Assembly (NCBI RefSeq): GCF_900116515.1
Contig: NZ_FPBA01000021.1
Location: 37,176 to 101,175, forward strand
Length of the DNA stretch: 64,000 bases
Origin: Geodermatophilus amargosae
GTDB lineage: Bacteria > Actinomycetota > Actinomycetes > Mycobacteriales > Geodermatophilaceae
Reading direction: 5' to 3'
Below are positions 27,516 through 39,000 of the stretch, in pieces. Both the position numbers and the translations under genes were made by a program. How positions within the stretch are numbered: position 1 is the stretch's first letter; the number at the start of each line of letters is the position of its first letter. The notes below the pieces were generated by a model. It was given only the letters and a program-made list of their open reading frames with translations, had not been told where the DNA came from and did not search any database.

Positions 27516-30500
27516 TCAGGATGGGCAATCGGGCAGCCGCATCAGGTTGTTCGGCTCGATTCTGTCCTGTTCGCTGCGCAGGTAGCGGGATCCGTCCCGG
27601 CGCTGAACGACCGTCAGGCCGGCCCTCCGGCCTGCCGCATCGCGGGTGAAGAACGCATGCCGCCCCGTCCCCAACAGCCTGATGACCTCGGCGACTTTCA
27701 ACACCACCACGACTCCGTCCGGGTTTCGCAGCCCGAGCCCCTCAATCCGGCCGCCGCGCCGCCGGGCGCATACGATCTCGTTCGACTGTTGCAGCGCCGG
27801 GTAGACGGCGTTGGGCAGCAGTTTGACGGTCAGCCAGCCGTCGCTGAACTGGGGTGGGTAGTCCGGCAGCAGGGCATCAGTGGTTGCCGGAATAACCGTG
27901 TCGGCGGCCCAGGTGAACGGATCGGAGCGGCGGTGCCAGGTCCACTCGCCACGGATGTCGGAGGGGACGGGGAGCCGGCTGACCGCCGCGTCGCGCAGGA
28001 CCGGACCCGCGCGCAGTGACGGCGATAGCCGCGCCAGCGCGGTCGCGGTCCACTCCCGTTCCATCGAGATCTCCTTGCGGGGGAGCAGCCCGGTCGTCAC
28101 GTGGACATCGGCCCCGGGTACGACGAGCAGCAGCAACGGCACGGTGACGTGCGGCTGGACGGTGAACCAGCCCGACGCGTCGACGAACGGAGGCAGATCG
28201 CCGACGTAGTCGACCAGCGCCGGGTGGACGGCCCGGATGTGGCTCCAGTCGTCGTGGGCGAAGTAGGCGAGCAGCCCGTCGGTGCGCCTGGTGAGTTCAC
28301 CGAGCCGCACGGGCAGCTCGACGGCGAGGTTCTCCGGTGGTCGGCGCGGGTCCTCGATCTCGATCCGCAGGGCTGCCCGCAGCACCACGATCGGGTGTCC
28401 GAGGAGCAGCGACAGGTGCTCGGTGCCAGCCCGGCCCGTGCGGTCGACGGTCCATCGGGTGGTGTCGAGCAGCACGACCGTTGACGCGAGCGCGCCGTCG
28501 GGCCCGGGGACCGCCCGATCCGCGGTGAACAGCGCGTCGGCGAGGACGCCGAGGGTCGGGTTGGCGAGGTCGGTGCTCGGCCGGGTGCCGAGCGCGGCCG
28601 AGCGGCCGGCCTCGGGCTCCCACAGCGCGCCCCCCGTCGCCGGGACTAGCCGGCCGCGGCTCTGGCCGTCGGCGTCGGCGAATGCAAGCGTGCCGTCGAG
28701 GGGACTGGGCGTCAGGTAGCCGCACACCGGGCTAACACCGCCGGAGGCGTCCCGGGTGGCACCAGTCGCGTCGACGTACCGCAGCAGGACTCGGGCGGGC
28801 GCGGTGAACCTGGGCACAAGCTGGGTGAGTCCGGGTTCCGGGCCGGCCATGCCCTCGCTGCGCCGAACCGCGTCCGGTGCCAGTTCCAGGTAGCGCCCAA
28901 AGCCATCGACCAGCCTGAGCCGGTCCAGCCGCAGGTGGCCCGCCCGCAGCGCGGTGAAGCCGGCGGGCCGCCTGCCCGGGGCGACGTCGCCGGGCTCGAC
29001 GTCGGGTGCCCGCACCAGCGCCCCGGTCGGGTCGCGGCGCAGCTGCGCGGTCAGCGTCTCGAGGACGCCCGAGAGCAGGTCCTGATGGGCGAGCGCGACC
29101 GCCAGCGGGCGGTCCGGGCCGATCTCGTCGAGGAGTTGCTCGGCGATCTCTTCACCCGCCGCACCTGCCACGGCGATGGCCTTGACGGCCGCACCGGCCA
29201 GGGCCTGCGCCGCTCCGCCCGTCAGCAGAACCCGGCCCGCCACGCTGCGGCCGTCGGTGCCCGCTGCGGCGCCGGGGCGTTCGGTGAAGTCGTGGTCGCC
29301 GAGGACCCAGTCGTGCACGGCGCGCGGCGAACCGAGGTAGGTACCGGCCAGCTCAAGGTGCACCGGTGCCCATGGCCGCACGGGTGGTGCCACGGCGACC
29401 GGGCTGGGCAGCAGGCCGACGACCGTCGCGCCGGCCATGAGATCCGGATCAGCCGCGACATCCCAGCTCCCCCACCACCGCGACCGGATATCCGCCACCG
29501 GCGAGAGCGCCGCGGCCGCGAGGTCTGGAGCCGAACCGGGATCGAGTGCGGCGAGTTCGACCAGCAGCGCGTCGCAGGCGGTGGGCAGCCCGGCCAGCGG
29601 TCGCAACGTCGCGAACACGTCGACGGGCAGCACGGCGGCCCCCGCTCCGGGATCGCCCCCGGCCGGGCCGAAGGAGCTCACCTGGTCGCCGTCCACCCGG
29701 CACCGCAGGCGATCGAGCGGGTCGAACCGTCCGTCGCCGCCGAACCGCAGGCTGCGCCCGCCTCCGCGCACGACGAGGGTGGGATCCACGGCCTGGAAGC
29801 TGCGCGGGCCCGGCCGCGCCACCGTGCGGAAACCACCCGTGCCCGGGTTCACGGCGGTCGGTGTGGCGGGGTCCCAGATGGCTTCGGTTCCGGACTCGCT
29901 CGCCACCGACGAGAACCGGCGTGCGTGCAGCTCGGCGTCGACCCGTGCCGGTCCGTCGGGCGCGCCGAGCTCGCCGAGCAGGCCCGCGAGGAAGCCCTCC
30001 ACCATGCGCCCGGCGGTGCCACCGTCCCCGAGCAGGGCCGTGACCGCCTCGGTCGTCGTCTCGCCGATGCCGAGTTCGACCGTGTCGGCGGATGGGCGGA
30101 GCTCGTCCTCGAGGCCCAGGTCCCCGCCGCCCGGCCAGCGCTGCTCCGGCCACCCGATCGCCACCGCGGCACCGTGGAGCAGCACTTGGTCGGGCACGGT
30201 CGGCATCGGGCGGTCCCGGTCGACGTCCCAGCCGAGGGCGTCCATCCGCATCCAGAAGTCCACGCCCGTCGCACCGTGGAGCGGGTCGGCCGCTGGGTCG
30301 ACATACCACCCGCAGACCAGGTACGCGACCGGGCCGGTCACCCCCGCGAGATCGTCGTGGAGCGCGAAGCGGCCCTGAACGTTGTCGAAGTACGACGACC
30401 AGGCGGGGTCACCCGGCCCGGCCGCGCTCAGCGGGTCCTCGAGCGGGACGCCCGCGGGTGGCAGCGTCGTCGCAACGAGGGCGTCGTCGAGGCGGGCGGG

Positions 30501-30848
30501 CTGCTCGGTGGACGTGTCCGGCAGCAGCCACGCGTGCACGGCCCGGGGGCCCGGTGTGGTCGGGCCGGACAGCCGCACCAGGAGCCAGCGGTTGGGCAGC
30601 GGCCGGAACCGCACGCGGTCACCGTCCCGCTCGCCGTGGCCGAGCCCGTCGGGGAGCAGCCACTGCACGTAGGCGCCTGGCTTGCGGCCCTTAGTGAGAT
30701 CGGTGAACGGCTCGGGAGCCAGGCTCTGACGCAGGCGCTTGCCGGGCTCGGGCGCCGGGTCAGGGCTGCGGGTCTCCGCCCACGTGTCGTCGTCCCCCGG
30801 CCGGACTACCAGCACGTCGAGGGTGACCGGGACGAGCAGGGTCGTCAT
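27516..30848 (-). CDS. Unrecognised 1,110-residue protein, last gene of giant operon
   Basis: I do not recognise this protein. The frame extends upstream of 30848, but the ATG there begins MTTLLVPVTLDVLVV, and its ATGA overlap with the preceding stop supports it. No signal peptide or membrane helix is evident. The composition is strand-rich with many tryptophans and aspartates and lacks obvious repeats. Motif-like stretches are GPVAYLVCGWYVDPAADP (about residue 170) and ATVVLLDTTRWTVDRTGRAG in the C-terminal third. The C-terminus (SDGWLTVKLLPNAVYPALQQ) looks folded rather than disordered. It is translationally coupled to the 312-residue gene. A large structural or surface protein is possible, but this is a guess. 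Confidence 0.8.
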   Translation of the reverse strand: MTTLLVPVTLDVLVVRPGDDDTWAETRSPDPAPEPGKRLRQSLAPEPFTDLTKGRKPGAYVQWLLPDGLGHGERDGDRVRFRPLPNRWLLVRLSGPTTPGPRAVHAWLLPDTSTEQPARLDDALVATTLPPAGVPLEDPLSAAGPGDPAWSSYFDNVQGRFALHDDLAGVTGPVAYLVCGWYVDPAADPLHGATGVDFWMRMDALGWDVDRDRPMPTVPDQVLLHGAAVAIGWPEQRWPGGGDLGLEDELRPSADTVELGIGETTTEAVTALLGDGGTAGRMVEGFLAGLLGELGAPDGPARVDAELHARRFSSVASESGTEAIWDPATPTAVNPGTGGFRTVARPGPRSFQAVDPTLVVRGGGRSLRFGGDGRFDPLDRLRCRVDGDQVSSFGPAGGDPGAGAAVLPVDVFATLRPLAGLPTACDALLVELAALDPGSAPDLAAAALSPVADIRSRWWGSWDVAADPDLMAGATVVGLLPSPVAVAPPVRPWAPVHLELAGTYLGSPRAVHDWVLGDHDFTERPGAAAGTDGRSVAGRVLLTGGAAQALAGAAVKAIAVAGAAGEEIAEQLLDEIGPDRPLAVALAHQDLLSGVLETLTAQLRRDPTGALVRAPDVEPGDVAPGRRPAGFTALRAGHLRLDRLRLVDGFGRYLELAPDAVRRSEGMAGPEPGLTQLVPRFTAPARVLLRYVDATGATRDASGGVSPVCGYLTPSPLDGTLAFADADGQSRGRLVPATGGALWEPEAGRSAALGTRPSTDLANPTLGVLADALFTADRAVPGPDGALASTVVLLDTTRWTVDRTGRAGTEHLSLLLGHPIVVLRAALRIEIEDPRRPPENLAVELPVRLGELTRRTDGLLAYFAHDDWSHIRAVHPALVDYVGDLPPFVDASGWFTVQPHVTVPLLLLVVPGADVHVTTGLLPRKEISMEREWTATALARLSPSLRAGPVLRDAAVSRLPVPSDIRGEWTWHRRSDPFTWAADTVIPATTDALLPDYPPQFSDGWLTVKLLPNAVYPALQQSNEIVCARRRGGRIEGLGLRNPDGVVVVLKVAEVIRLLGTGRHAFFTRDAAGRRAGLTVVQRRDGSRYLRSEQDRIEPNNLMRLPDCPS

Positions 30849-31783
30849 GGGCCCTCCTCGAACCGCTGGCGGGCGGGCGGCTGCAGCAATGCCAGTCCGA
30901 GACCCGCACCACCCCGGCCCGGCCCGCCCAGCGGGTGTGCCGCGTCGAGCCGCTCGACGAGGGTGGCGACGTCGACGACCCCCGGCGGGGCGTTCCCGCG
31001 GAGGGGAAGCGGTACCGGTGGCTCTGCGGTGACGGCACCGGTCACGTCCCGCACGGGGACCTGGAGACCTCCGCCGGGAGCCGGGTCGACGCCCTGCTGG
31101 ACGCCGTGGTGGGGTTCCTGCAGCCACACCAGCTTCGGGGAGCCCTGCAGGAGCACGATCATGACGGTCGGCGCGAGCCGCTCTATCCGCAGCAACGGCA
31201 CCACGTCCTCGGGATGCTCCTGGTCGTAGACGGCCGGGTCGGCGCCGAGCGGCACGGCCGTGGTGCGGTAGGCCCGGACCGACAGCCCGGGGAACTGCGA
31301 GACGAGCAGCGAGCGGAGCAAGAACCCGCAGACCTCGTCCGCGCCCCCGATCCGCTCGGCGTCGACCTCTGCGGCCGCGGTCCGGCCGCGGGCGCGGTCG
31401 CGCACCGAGCGGAGCTTGCGGTCGGCGGCCCTGCGTGCCTGCGGTTCGGCGTCGGTTGCACGGGCCAGCTCGCGTTCCGCAACCGCGCCGACGGCCAGCG
31501 CCCCGGACACGAGCGCCTCCACCCACGCCGCGTCGATCCGGAAGAACCTGATCGACTCCATCGGCAGCGCCGCCGGGTCGGGCACCAAGTAGCCGAACGG
31601 CACGTCGTGCAGGAGCCGCCAGGCCGCCAACCGTTCGACGACGTGGTCGGGCAGTGCCGGCGAGGTCGCGCCGACGCCCGCGGCGGTAAGCGCGGCCGGC
31701 CCCACCATCGACCGCCGTGCGTGAAGCCGGTTTGACGGGGCGAGGGCCGTGAGGACGTCCCGTGGGTCGATCATGCTCCTCAT
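30845..31783 (-). CDS. Unrecognised 312-residue protein of giant operon
   Basis: Function unknown. The ATG at 31783 overlaps the upstream stop (ATGA) and its own stop overlaps the next start, so it is locked in the operon. The central motif VPFGYLVPDPAALPMESIRFFRIDAAWVEA (given in part) looks like the conserved core, followed by a segment rich in Arg and Ala (AERELARATDAEPQARRAAD, about 115-150) that could be helical. No transmembrane segment is visible, and the C-terminal 60 residues are glycine- and proline-rich. I did not find catalytic signatures. Confidence 0.78.
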   Translation of the reverse strand: MRSMIDPRDVLTALAPSNRLHARRSMVGPAALTAAGVGATSPALPDHVVERLAAWRLLHDVPFGYLVPDPAALPMESIRFFRIDAAWVEALVSGALAVGAVAERELARATDAEPQARRAADRKLRSVRDRARGRTAAAEVDAERIGGADEVCGFLLRSLLVSQFPGLSVRAYRTTAVPLGADPAVYDQEHPEDVVPLLRIERLAPTVMIVLLQGSPKLVWLQEPHHGVQQGVDPAPGGGLQVPVRDVTGAVTAEPPVPLPLRGNAPPGVVDVATLVERLDAAHPLGGPGRGGAGLGLALLQPPARQRFEEGP

Positions 31784-33003
31784 CGGCGGACCCCACCCAC
31801 GGATCCCGGAACACCCCACACGTCGCCGCGCCGGAACGTCCGGCGCACCACCTGGTCCAGCACGGCCGGCACCGAGTCCAGCGGCCTCCGTCCGTGCACT
31901 GGGGCCTCGCGGACCAGGCGCATGGGAGGGTCCTGGTTCAGGGCGCCGAGCGCTGAGTCGATCGCGCGGAGGCTCACGGTGGACGCGTCGGCGTCGTCGG
32001 CGGCCCGGTGCCAGTCGACCATCTCGCGGGTGAACTGGCCGTCGGCCGCGCCGAGCAGGCGGCCGAGCTCGAACGCCGCGTCGAGGGTCACGTCCGGTGG
32101 CGCGTCGCCTCCGCCGTCCTGCGCCGCCGCGGTGAACGCGCTGCGGTAGGTCGCCCACCCGGCCGCGCCGCCGCGGTCGACGCGCTCCAGGACCGCGGCC
32201 GCGGCGGCGAAGGACGCCACGTCGAGTTCTGCGCACAGCGCATCGAAGAGGCCACCCGTGGCGGAGACGGTGAACGCCCAGCTGTGCAGCACGACGAGCG
32301 GCGGCACCACCGGCGGCGCGATCCCGGCGACCAGCGCGTCGTGCCCCTCGAGCGAGACCAGGCACGCGTGGTACCCGCCGGTGGAGACGGGGAGCCGGTT
32401 CGCGGTGACGACCGCGAACCAGCCGTCGTCGTCTGCGCCGGCGAGCGCGGTGTCGGCCAAGTTCACCTGGCGCGTGTGGGTTAGAAGGTCGAGCTCCGCA
32501 GCGCGCGGGAGCAGCCCCATCAGCGTCACCGGATCGGCCATCCGGAGCACGGTGACGGGTGGCCCGTCACCGTCGACGGGCTCGGTGGCATTTAGGGCTG
32601 CGAACGCCTGGTCACCCACCGCGGCCCGCGCAGTCGGCACCCGCTCGAGCCGCCCGTCGCCCTCGGCGACGACCAGCAGCGCCAGCCATGGCCGGCCCAC
32701 CACCGTCCGCTCCCACGGCAGGGTCAGCCGGTGCAGCGCGACGTGCGGCAGCCGCTGTCCGAACGCGCCCTCGGCCCCGGCGGCCGGATGGACGGACGCG
32801 ATCCGGTCGTCGGGCAGCACGAACCGGTCCGAGCCGACTGCGACGTACCGGGCGTCCTCGGGGGTGGCCGGCAACGCGGGGGCGTGGTCGGCGCTCACCT
32901 CTAGCCGGGCGCGGACTCGGTAGCGCCCGTCGACGAGGCCGGGCCGGACCGCATCGTAGAGGCGCATCGAACCAACCGGAGGTGCGTCCGTCTCATTAGC
33001 CAC
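31780..33003 (-). CDS. Unrecognised 407-residue protein of giant operon
   Basis: Function unknown. It begins MANETDAPPVGSMRLYDAVRPGL and overlaps the giant gene's 3' end by eight bases and the following gene by four. The first half is strand-rich (RYRVRARLEV, RYVAVGSDRFVLPDDRI, PWLALLVVAEGDGRLE). The second half is helical (FTAAAQDGGGDA, DAAFELGRLLGAADGQF). The motif GGYHACLVSLEGHD near 230 may be a core strand-turn. No signal peptide or membrane helices. Its stoichiometric coupling to neighbours suggests a complex. Confidence 0.78.
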   Translation of the reverse strand: MANETDAPPVGSMRLYDAVRPGLVDGRYRVRARLEVSADHAPALPATPEDARYVAVGSDRFVLPDDRIASVHPAAGAEGAFGQRLPHVALHRLTLPWERTVVGRPWLALLVVAEGDGRLERVPTARAAVGDQAFAALNATEPVDGDGPPVTVLRMADPVTLMGLLPRAAELDLLTHTRQVNLADTALAGADDDGWFAVVTANRLPVSTGGYHACLVSLEGHDALVAGIAPPVVPPLVVLHSWAFTVSATGGLFDALCAELDVASFAAAAAVLERVDRGGAAGWATYRSAFTAAAQDGGGDAPPDVTLDAAFELGRLLGAADGQFTREMVDWHRAADDADASTVSLRAIDSALGALNQDPPMRLVREAPVHGRRPLDSVPAVLDQVVRRTFRRGDVWGVPGSVGGVRR

Positions 33004-36000
33004 GCGTGCGCTCCTCGATCTCCTCGATCACGGGTACCGAACGACTGCCTGCCGGATTGGTCACGAGCACGGCGTCCGGTTCGGCCCGGAGCCGATCGGC
33101 CCACGTGGCCGGATCGCCGGTGACCCCGACCACTCCGGCGGGCCACCACCGTTCATCGCAGTCCACCACGACCTGGACGGCCTCCGGCAGGTCCACGGCG
33201 ACGACCAGCGCGAGCCGGGACCCGTCCGTGAGCTCCTGCGGGTCACCGATCGCGTCGTCGAGGCGGACGGACACGCCGTCGGCGCTGGTCGCCGCGCCGG
33301 CCCTGGCGAACGCCTGCACGATGACGACCGTGGTGCCGGCCGGCAGGATCGTGGTCAGCCGGGGCTGGGTCGCGACGACCGCCGAGGCCGGGAGCCGGCG
33401 CACCTCACCAGCGCCCGGGGTGACCGCGACGGCGCGCAGCGCGGTGGCGGCCAGGACCGTGGCCCCCGGCGCCAGCAGGGTCGCCGGGCCGACCTGCACG
33501 AGCATCGAGTGCGACTGCCAGCCCGCCGGGCCGGTGTCCGCGCCACCGACGACCACAATCCGCGACGCCTCGGCGGACAGCCTGCGCGCCTGGGCGGGCA
33601 CCTGCCGGCCCGGGAGCGTCAGGTCGGCCAGCGGCCCGCCGGCACCGCTGAGGGCCACCAACCGGACCCGCCCGCCGCTTCCCCGCAGCCGCAGGCGCGC
33701 AGCGCCGGGCACGTCCCAGACCGCCGCGGCGCCGGCGGCCAGCCGCACCGGTCCACCGGAGGGGCGCACCCGCGCGGCCCGGGCCTCCAGCACCGTGTGC
33801 AGCCGGGACGAGACGGCGACCGGTGCGACAGGCAGCGGCGGGGCGAGCGGCGGCGGGGCGGCGGGCGGCGGTGCGTTGTCCGGCGGTGCCGGGACGGGCG
33901 GGGCCGGCAGCGGGAGGCCGCGGACCGGCGTCTCCTCGACCAGCGTCGCCAGCGCGATCGACGACGCCGCGCCGAGGGCACCCGTCCGTTCCTCCCGCGC
34001 GCTGGGGAACCGCACCTGCACCGAACCCAGTGCCGTCACCATCGGGGCCAGCGGGTCGACGGCGAGCGCGCTGCTCCACACCGCGGCCGGGAATCCCGCG
34101 GGAGCTGCGGTGACCAGTGCCCGATCCAGCTCGGCGGCCGGCAGCGTCTGCCAGTCGACGCCGTTGAACCGCTGCACCATGACCGTGAGCACGGCCCGCA
34201 CCCTCCCCGCCGACGCGGCGAAGGCCGGCCCGGCCGGCACCACGTCGACCCGGTCGGGGACGGCGAAGGGCGGGCCCTGTTCGCCGGCGGTCGCTCCCAC
34301 AAGCCGCCAGGTCCGCGCGGGCATCGTGGAGCCGACAGTGAGGACGACCTCGGCACCGACGGGCAACGGATCAGCGGGCCCGCCCTTCGCCTCACCCGCA
34401 CCGGGCCGCACACCGGAGGCGACGGCGACGGGCGTCGCCGGTCGGCCCGCCGTTCCGGTGCTGAGGTACTTGGTCACCACCTCCGCCCACGTTAGGAACG
34501 GTTGCGGGCTGTGCTGCCCGAACTCCACGGGGATGGTGAACCCGAGGAAGGACGCCCGGACCGACCCGTGCAGAGGTGGTCCCTCGATGTGCAGCCACGC
34601 GCCGAGCTCGCCGCCGATGTCCTTGCTGATGCAGCCGATGAAGCAGATCTCGATGTGCAGCGCGACTCCGATCGAGATCCACGCCGTGACGTCGTAGGCG
34701 AACGGGTCCCATGTGATCGTCGCGTCGAACCCGGCGGTGAGCCAGGCGCGTATCGGGCCGAAGCGGGCGGTCACCTGGACCGAGGCCCCGACCATGAGCG
34801 CGGAGTGGGTGAGCGCGAAGTACGACCCGCCCTTCACCACGATTCCGTCGGCGACCGCCCACTGCAGCCCCACCCGATCGACGCGCGGCCAGTGCGCCGG
34901 AACCGGGAAGCCGTCGCGGTAGCCACCGATCGTCAGCAGCACCTCCGGCTTGTTGAACCAGGCGACGAACGCGAAACCACCCGTGAGCCGGCAGTCCTGG
35001 CTCAGCAGCCACGAGTTGCGGGTGAGCCCCGCCCGCACCGACAGCATCATGTCGACGGTGCTGAACCGGGCCGAGAGCGCCAGCTCGACGGAGACGATCG
35101 GCGCCCCCGGCGGGAGCTGCAGCTGCAGGAGGCCGAGCAGGCCCAGCTCGAGCCCGCGGTCGAGCGCGACGTAGGCAAGTGCGGTGCCCTGCAGCAGCCC
35201 GAAGGTGGTGAACCGCACCCCGCCGGCGACCCAGAAGCTCCCGCGGCTGGGTGGCACGTCCGTGGCCACCCTGCGCAGGGCGGCCATCGGGTCGCCCTCC
35301 GTGCCGCTGAGCGCGGCGACCAGGGGGAACGTCGGCACGGCGAGGGGGTCGTCCGGGACGCGCAGCCGCCGGTTGTACCCGATGCCACCGGCCAGCCCGA
35401 GCACGAAGAAGTACGGCGGCCCGCCGAGCGGGAACGGGACCGAGACGAAGACGAACAGCGACGTGTAGCTGCCTATGTCGTCGACGGGTCGGGCGTAGCT
35501 GCCGACGGCGCTGAGAGTGCGGCCGGCGACGCTGACCGCGAGCGAGCCGTCGTACTGGACCGTACCGTTAGGGGCGGTGGTCCGCAGGAGTCCACCGACG
35601 ACATTCACGACGCCCGCTTCGAACCGGAGCGCGAGCCCGGCCAGGTCCAGGCCCCACTTCTCCAGGTCCGCGGGGGCGCCGAGGGGTACCTCGAGCGTGA
35701 GGTCCTGGACCCCGATGGCGAGCGGGCCAACGGCAATGCCGCCCGTCACGCCGATGCCCACCCGCCCGTGCACGGGGGCCGGCGCGCCCTCGAATCCGAA
35801 CGCCAACTCTTCGATGGTCAGCGGCCCGAACGTGCGGTGGACGGGGATCCGCACGGATGGCTGGCCGGCGAACCGGACGACCAGGCCGCCGTCGGTGGTG
35901 CCGACGAGTATCGAGACCGGCGGGTTTGCCGGCGTCGCGTCCCCGGGCCCCCGACTCTGCAGGAGCGATGCGGCCACGGGGTTGCCGCCGTTCCCGCCCG

Positions 36001-39000
36001 CGGCGATCGGGAGCCCGATGTCGGTCAGCTCGACAGCGCCCCGGAAGGTGTCGCTGGGCGACAGCGCGCCCGGGCCGGTCAGCGGCACGGTCACAAGCAC
36101 GGTGCCGGCGATCGCGCCGATCCGCAGCACCGTCGTGTCGATGAGCGGAGCGCCGTCGGCCCGGGACAGGGCCAGGCCCACCCCACCTAGCCGCAGGCGG
36201 GGCATCACCACCGGATCGCCCGCCGCGGGAAGCGAGAGCAGCAGGACCTGCAGCCCCATACCGGTCGGGTCCCAGCCGGGTCCGGCCTCGGGCGGCACGC
36301 CGAGTCGCACGGCGACCACGAGGTCACTGGCCGGGACAGCGACCGCGCCGTGCAGGGCCAGGCCGACGACGTCACCGTCCACCGCCAGTCCGACGGCGAG
36401 ACCGGTGTCGCCGAGCGCGACCTCCTGGCCGCGTAGGACGTCGACGACACCGCGAGCCAGGCCGGCGGGCTGCGGCCCACCGGGCAGGACCTCGAGGCCG
36501 GTGGCGGTGCGGGTGGCGACCCCGGCGGCGACCACGAGATCGGCCGCGGTGGGGCCGCCGGCCCACAGTTGGCGGTCCATGCCCTGGGTGCCGGCGGGCG
36601 CCGGGCGGGGGTCGAGCACCTCGATCGCGAGCCGGACGGCCACCGGGACCGCGAGCCGCCGGGCCAGCACGGCCAGCTGCTGCGGGCCGGGCAGGGCGGC
36701 GGCCGGGGCCAACGGCACGAGCACCTGATCGTCGCCGAGCGGCCGCAGCTCGATGCGGACTCCCGCGGCGGTCACCTCGGCGGCCAGCGCGGGGGTGAGG
36801 ACGAGACCGCGCCCGACGTCGAAGGACGGGGCGACGGTGAGGCGCGCCGACGCTGCCGCGGTGCTGCCGCGCACCGCGATGTCCGCCGTGATCAGCCCCA
36901 GCTGCAGCCCGGTTGCGGTGATGCCGACGCCGAACGGGTCGGCCAGGTCGGCCTCCGCGACGAGTGCGCCGCCGGCGAGCACGACCCCGACGGTCGGTTC
37001 CCCGGCGGTGTGCTGCACGGTGGCCGGCCCAAGCACCCGCCCGAGCAGCGCGGCTACCGCGCCAGCGCGCGCGGGCCCGTCGCCAGTGAGGGCGCCCGAC
37101 TGCACGTCCGCCACCAGCGTCGCCAGTGCGGCGCCGTCGAACGTGCCGGTGACGGCGTCGGCTATGCCGAGCGCCGACGCCACCGCGACGGCAGCATCGA
37201 GCGCATCGTGCGACCCCGGCTCCGCCGACAGCCCGGCGACCAGCTCGTCCAACACGGTGGGCAGCAGCCGACCGGCCGCGGCACCGGCGAGCGCGTCGAG
37301 GCCCGACACGGTCGGCAGCAGTGTGATCGTGGTGCCGAGCACTTCCGGGCGGAGGCTGAGGCTCACCCCGGTCGCAGTGGTCGCAAACGCGATCTCAAGG
37401 TGCTGCCACGGGCCGGGCAGGGGGATCCGCGCCGTGATGCTGCCCGAGGGTCGCGCGGCGCCCACCGGCGGCAGGCCGATCCCGACCGCCAGGTCGACCG
37501 TGACCGGGTCGTTCGGGTCGCCCGTGGACAACGGGGGATCCGTGCCGATCGACAGCTGAACCACGGACTCGGTGGCGGTGGCATCGACGGCGACGCCGCC
37601 GGGCAGAACGATCGGCGCCTCCCCGCCGTCGAGCCCGGTGAGGTCGCCGAGCGCGGCGAGCAGCGCCCGGACCCGCTGCGGGTCCAGGGCGCCGTCCCAG
37701 CTGAGCGACGCGCGCAACCAGCCGAGCGGGTCGTCCAACAGCGGCGCGATCGGGCGCAGCGCGATCCCGGTCAGCTCGCCGAGCACGGTCCCGAGCACGG
37801 CACCCGCCACGGCCGACGGGACGATCGGCAGCAGCCGGGCCCGCAGCGTCGCCGCGTCGGCCGGCAGCAGGGTCAGCGGCCCGGCCTGACCGGGCAGGCC
37901 GATCGTGACGGCGGGCCCGTCGCTCGTCGCGCGGAGAACTGTTGCGCCGGTGTCGACGACCAGCTCCCCGGCCGCGGCCGCCGCCGGGCCGGCCGTAGCG
38001 TCCACCCCGCCCCGCACGCGGGTGGTCCGGCCGACCGGCAGCCCGGCACCGGTGGTCCGCACCTCCGCGCGCCACGGCGCCGCCGTGACGACGAGCTCGA
38101 CCGGCAGCCGCTGGTGGATCAGCCGCCAGGGGCCCACGCCGGCCGCCGCCCCGGCGTCCTTGTGCAAACCGAAGAGACCGGCGGTGCGGTCGAGCAACGC
38201 CGGCAGGCGCGGCGCCAGGTAGCCCGCCGGATCGGTCGCCAGCGCCGTCACCGCGTCGGCCAGCACTGTCGCTCGGCCACCGGCCCGGGCGACCAGCCCG
38301 ATATCGATCAGCGCGTCGAGCACCCTACGGAGCGCCCCACCCGTGCTGGCGGCGCGCCACTGCTGGACGAGTGCGTCCAGCAGCGGCCCTCCGGCCGGGT
38401 GGTCGAGGGTCACCCGCGCTGCCCCGAACCCCGACCACCACGCGTCGTGCAGCACCAGCTCGATCCCGCCGCCGCCGGCGGTCCACCCGCGCATCTCGAC
38501 CCAGCGGACCCGGGTCGTGGCAACGCTGCCGTCGCCCGGGCCACCCAGCACCCAGCCGTCCGGGGAGATGATTCGGACCCGGACCTCGACGCCGGGAGCT
38601 CCTCCGGCATCCACGCGCACGTCGACGGAGACGTCCGGCTCGTCCGGTGCGGCCGGGAGCACGAGACCGAAGCGCATCCCGTACCGCAGCTCGACCGGCT
38701 CGGTCGCCCGCGCCGGGGGCGCGGCGGTGTCCAGGGCCGACCGCAGAGCAGACCGCAGATCGTCAGGAACCACTCCGGCGACGGCCACCGCGGGCACGCT
38801 CACCTCGGGAAGGGCGGCGGCACCGCGCGCGAACGCGGCGGCCGGGAAGGGCCGGGGGACCGGCGCGATACCGGGCTCGGTCACCTGCCCGTCGAGCAGG
38901 ACCCCCAGCGAGGTGACGGCGGCGCCGGCCGGGCCGGTCAGGCCATTAGCACCCAGCACCGCGACGAGCCGCACCGCCTCGGCAATCGACGACGCGCCCA

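Noticed and set aside
30849..31814. N-terminal extension of the 1,110-residue protein
   Set aside because: The upstream 322 codons are arginine-rich noise overlapping the 312-residue gene in another frame; the ATGA junction at 30848 is a better start.
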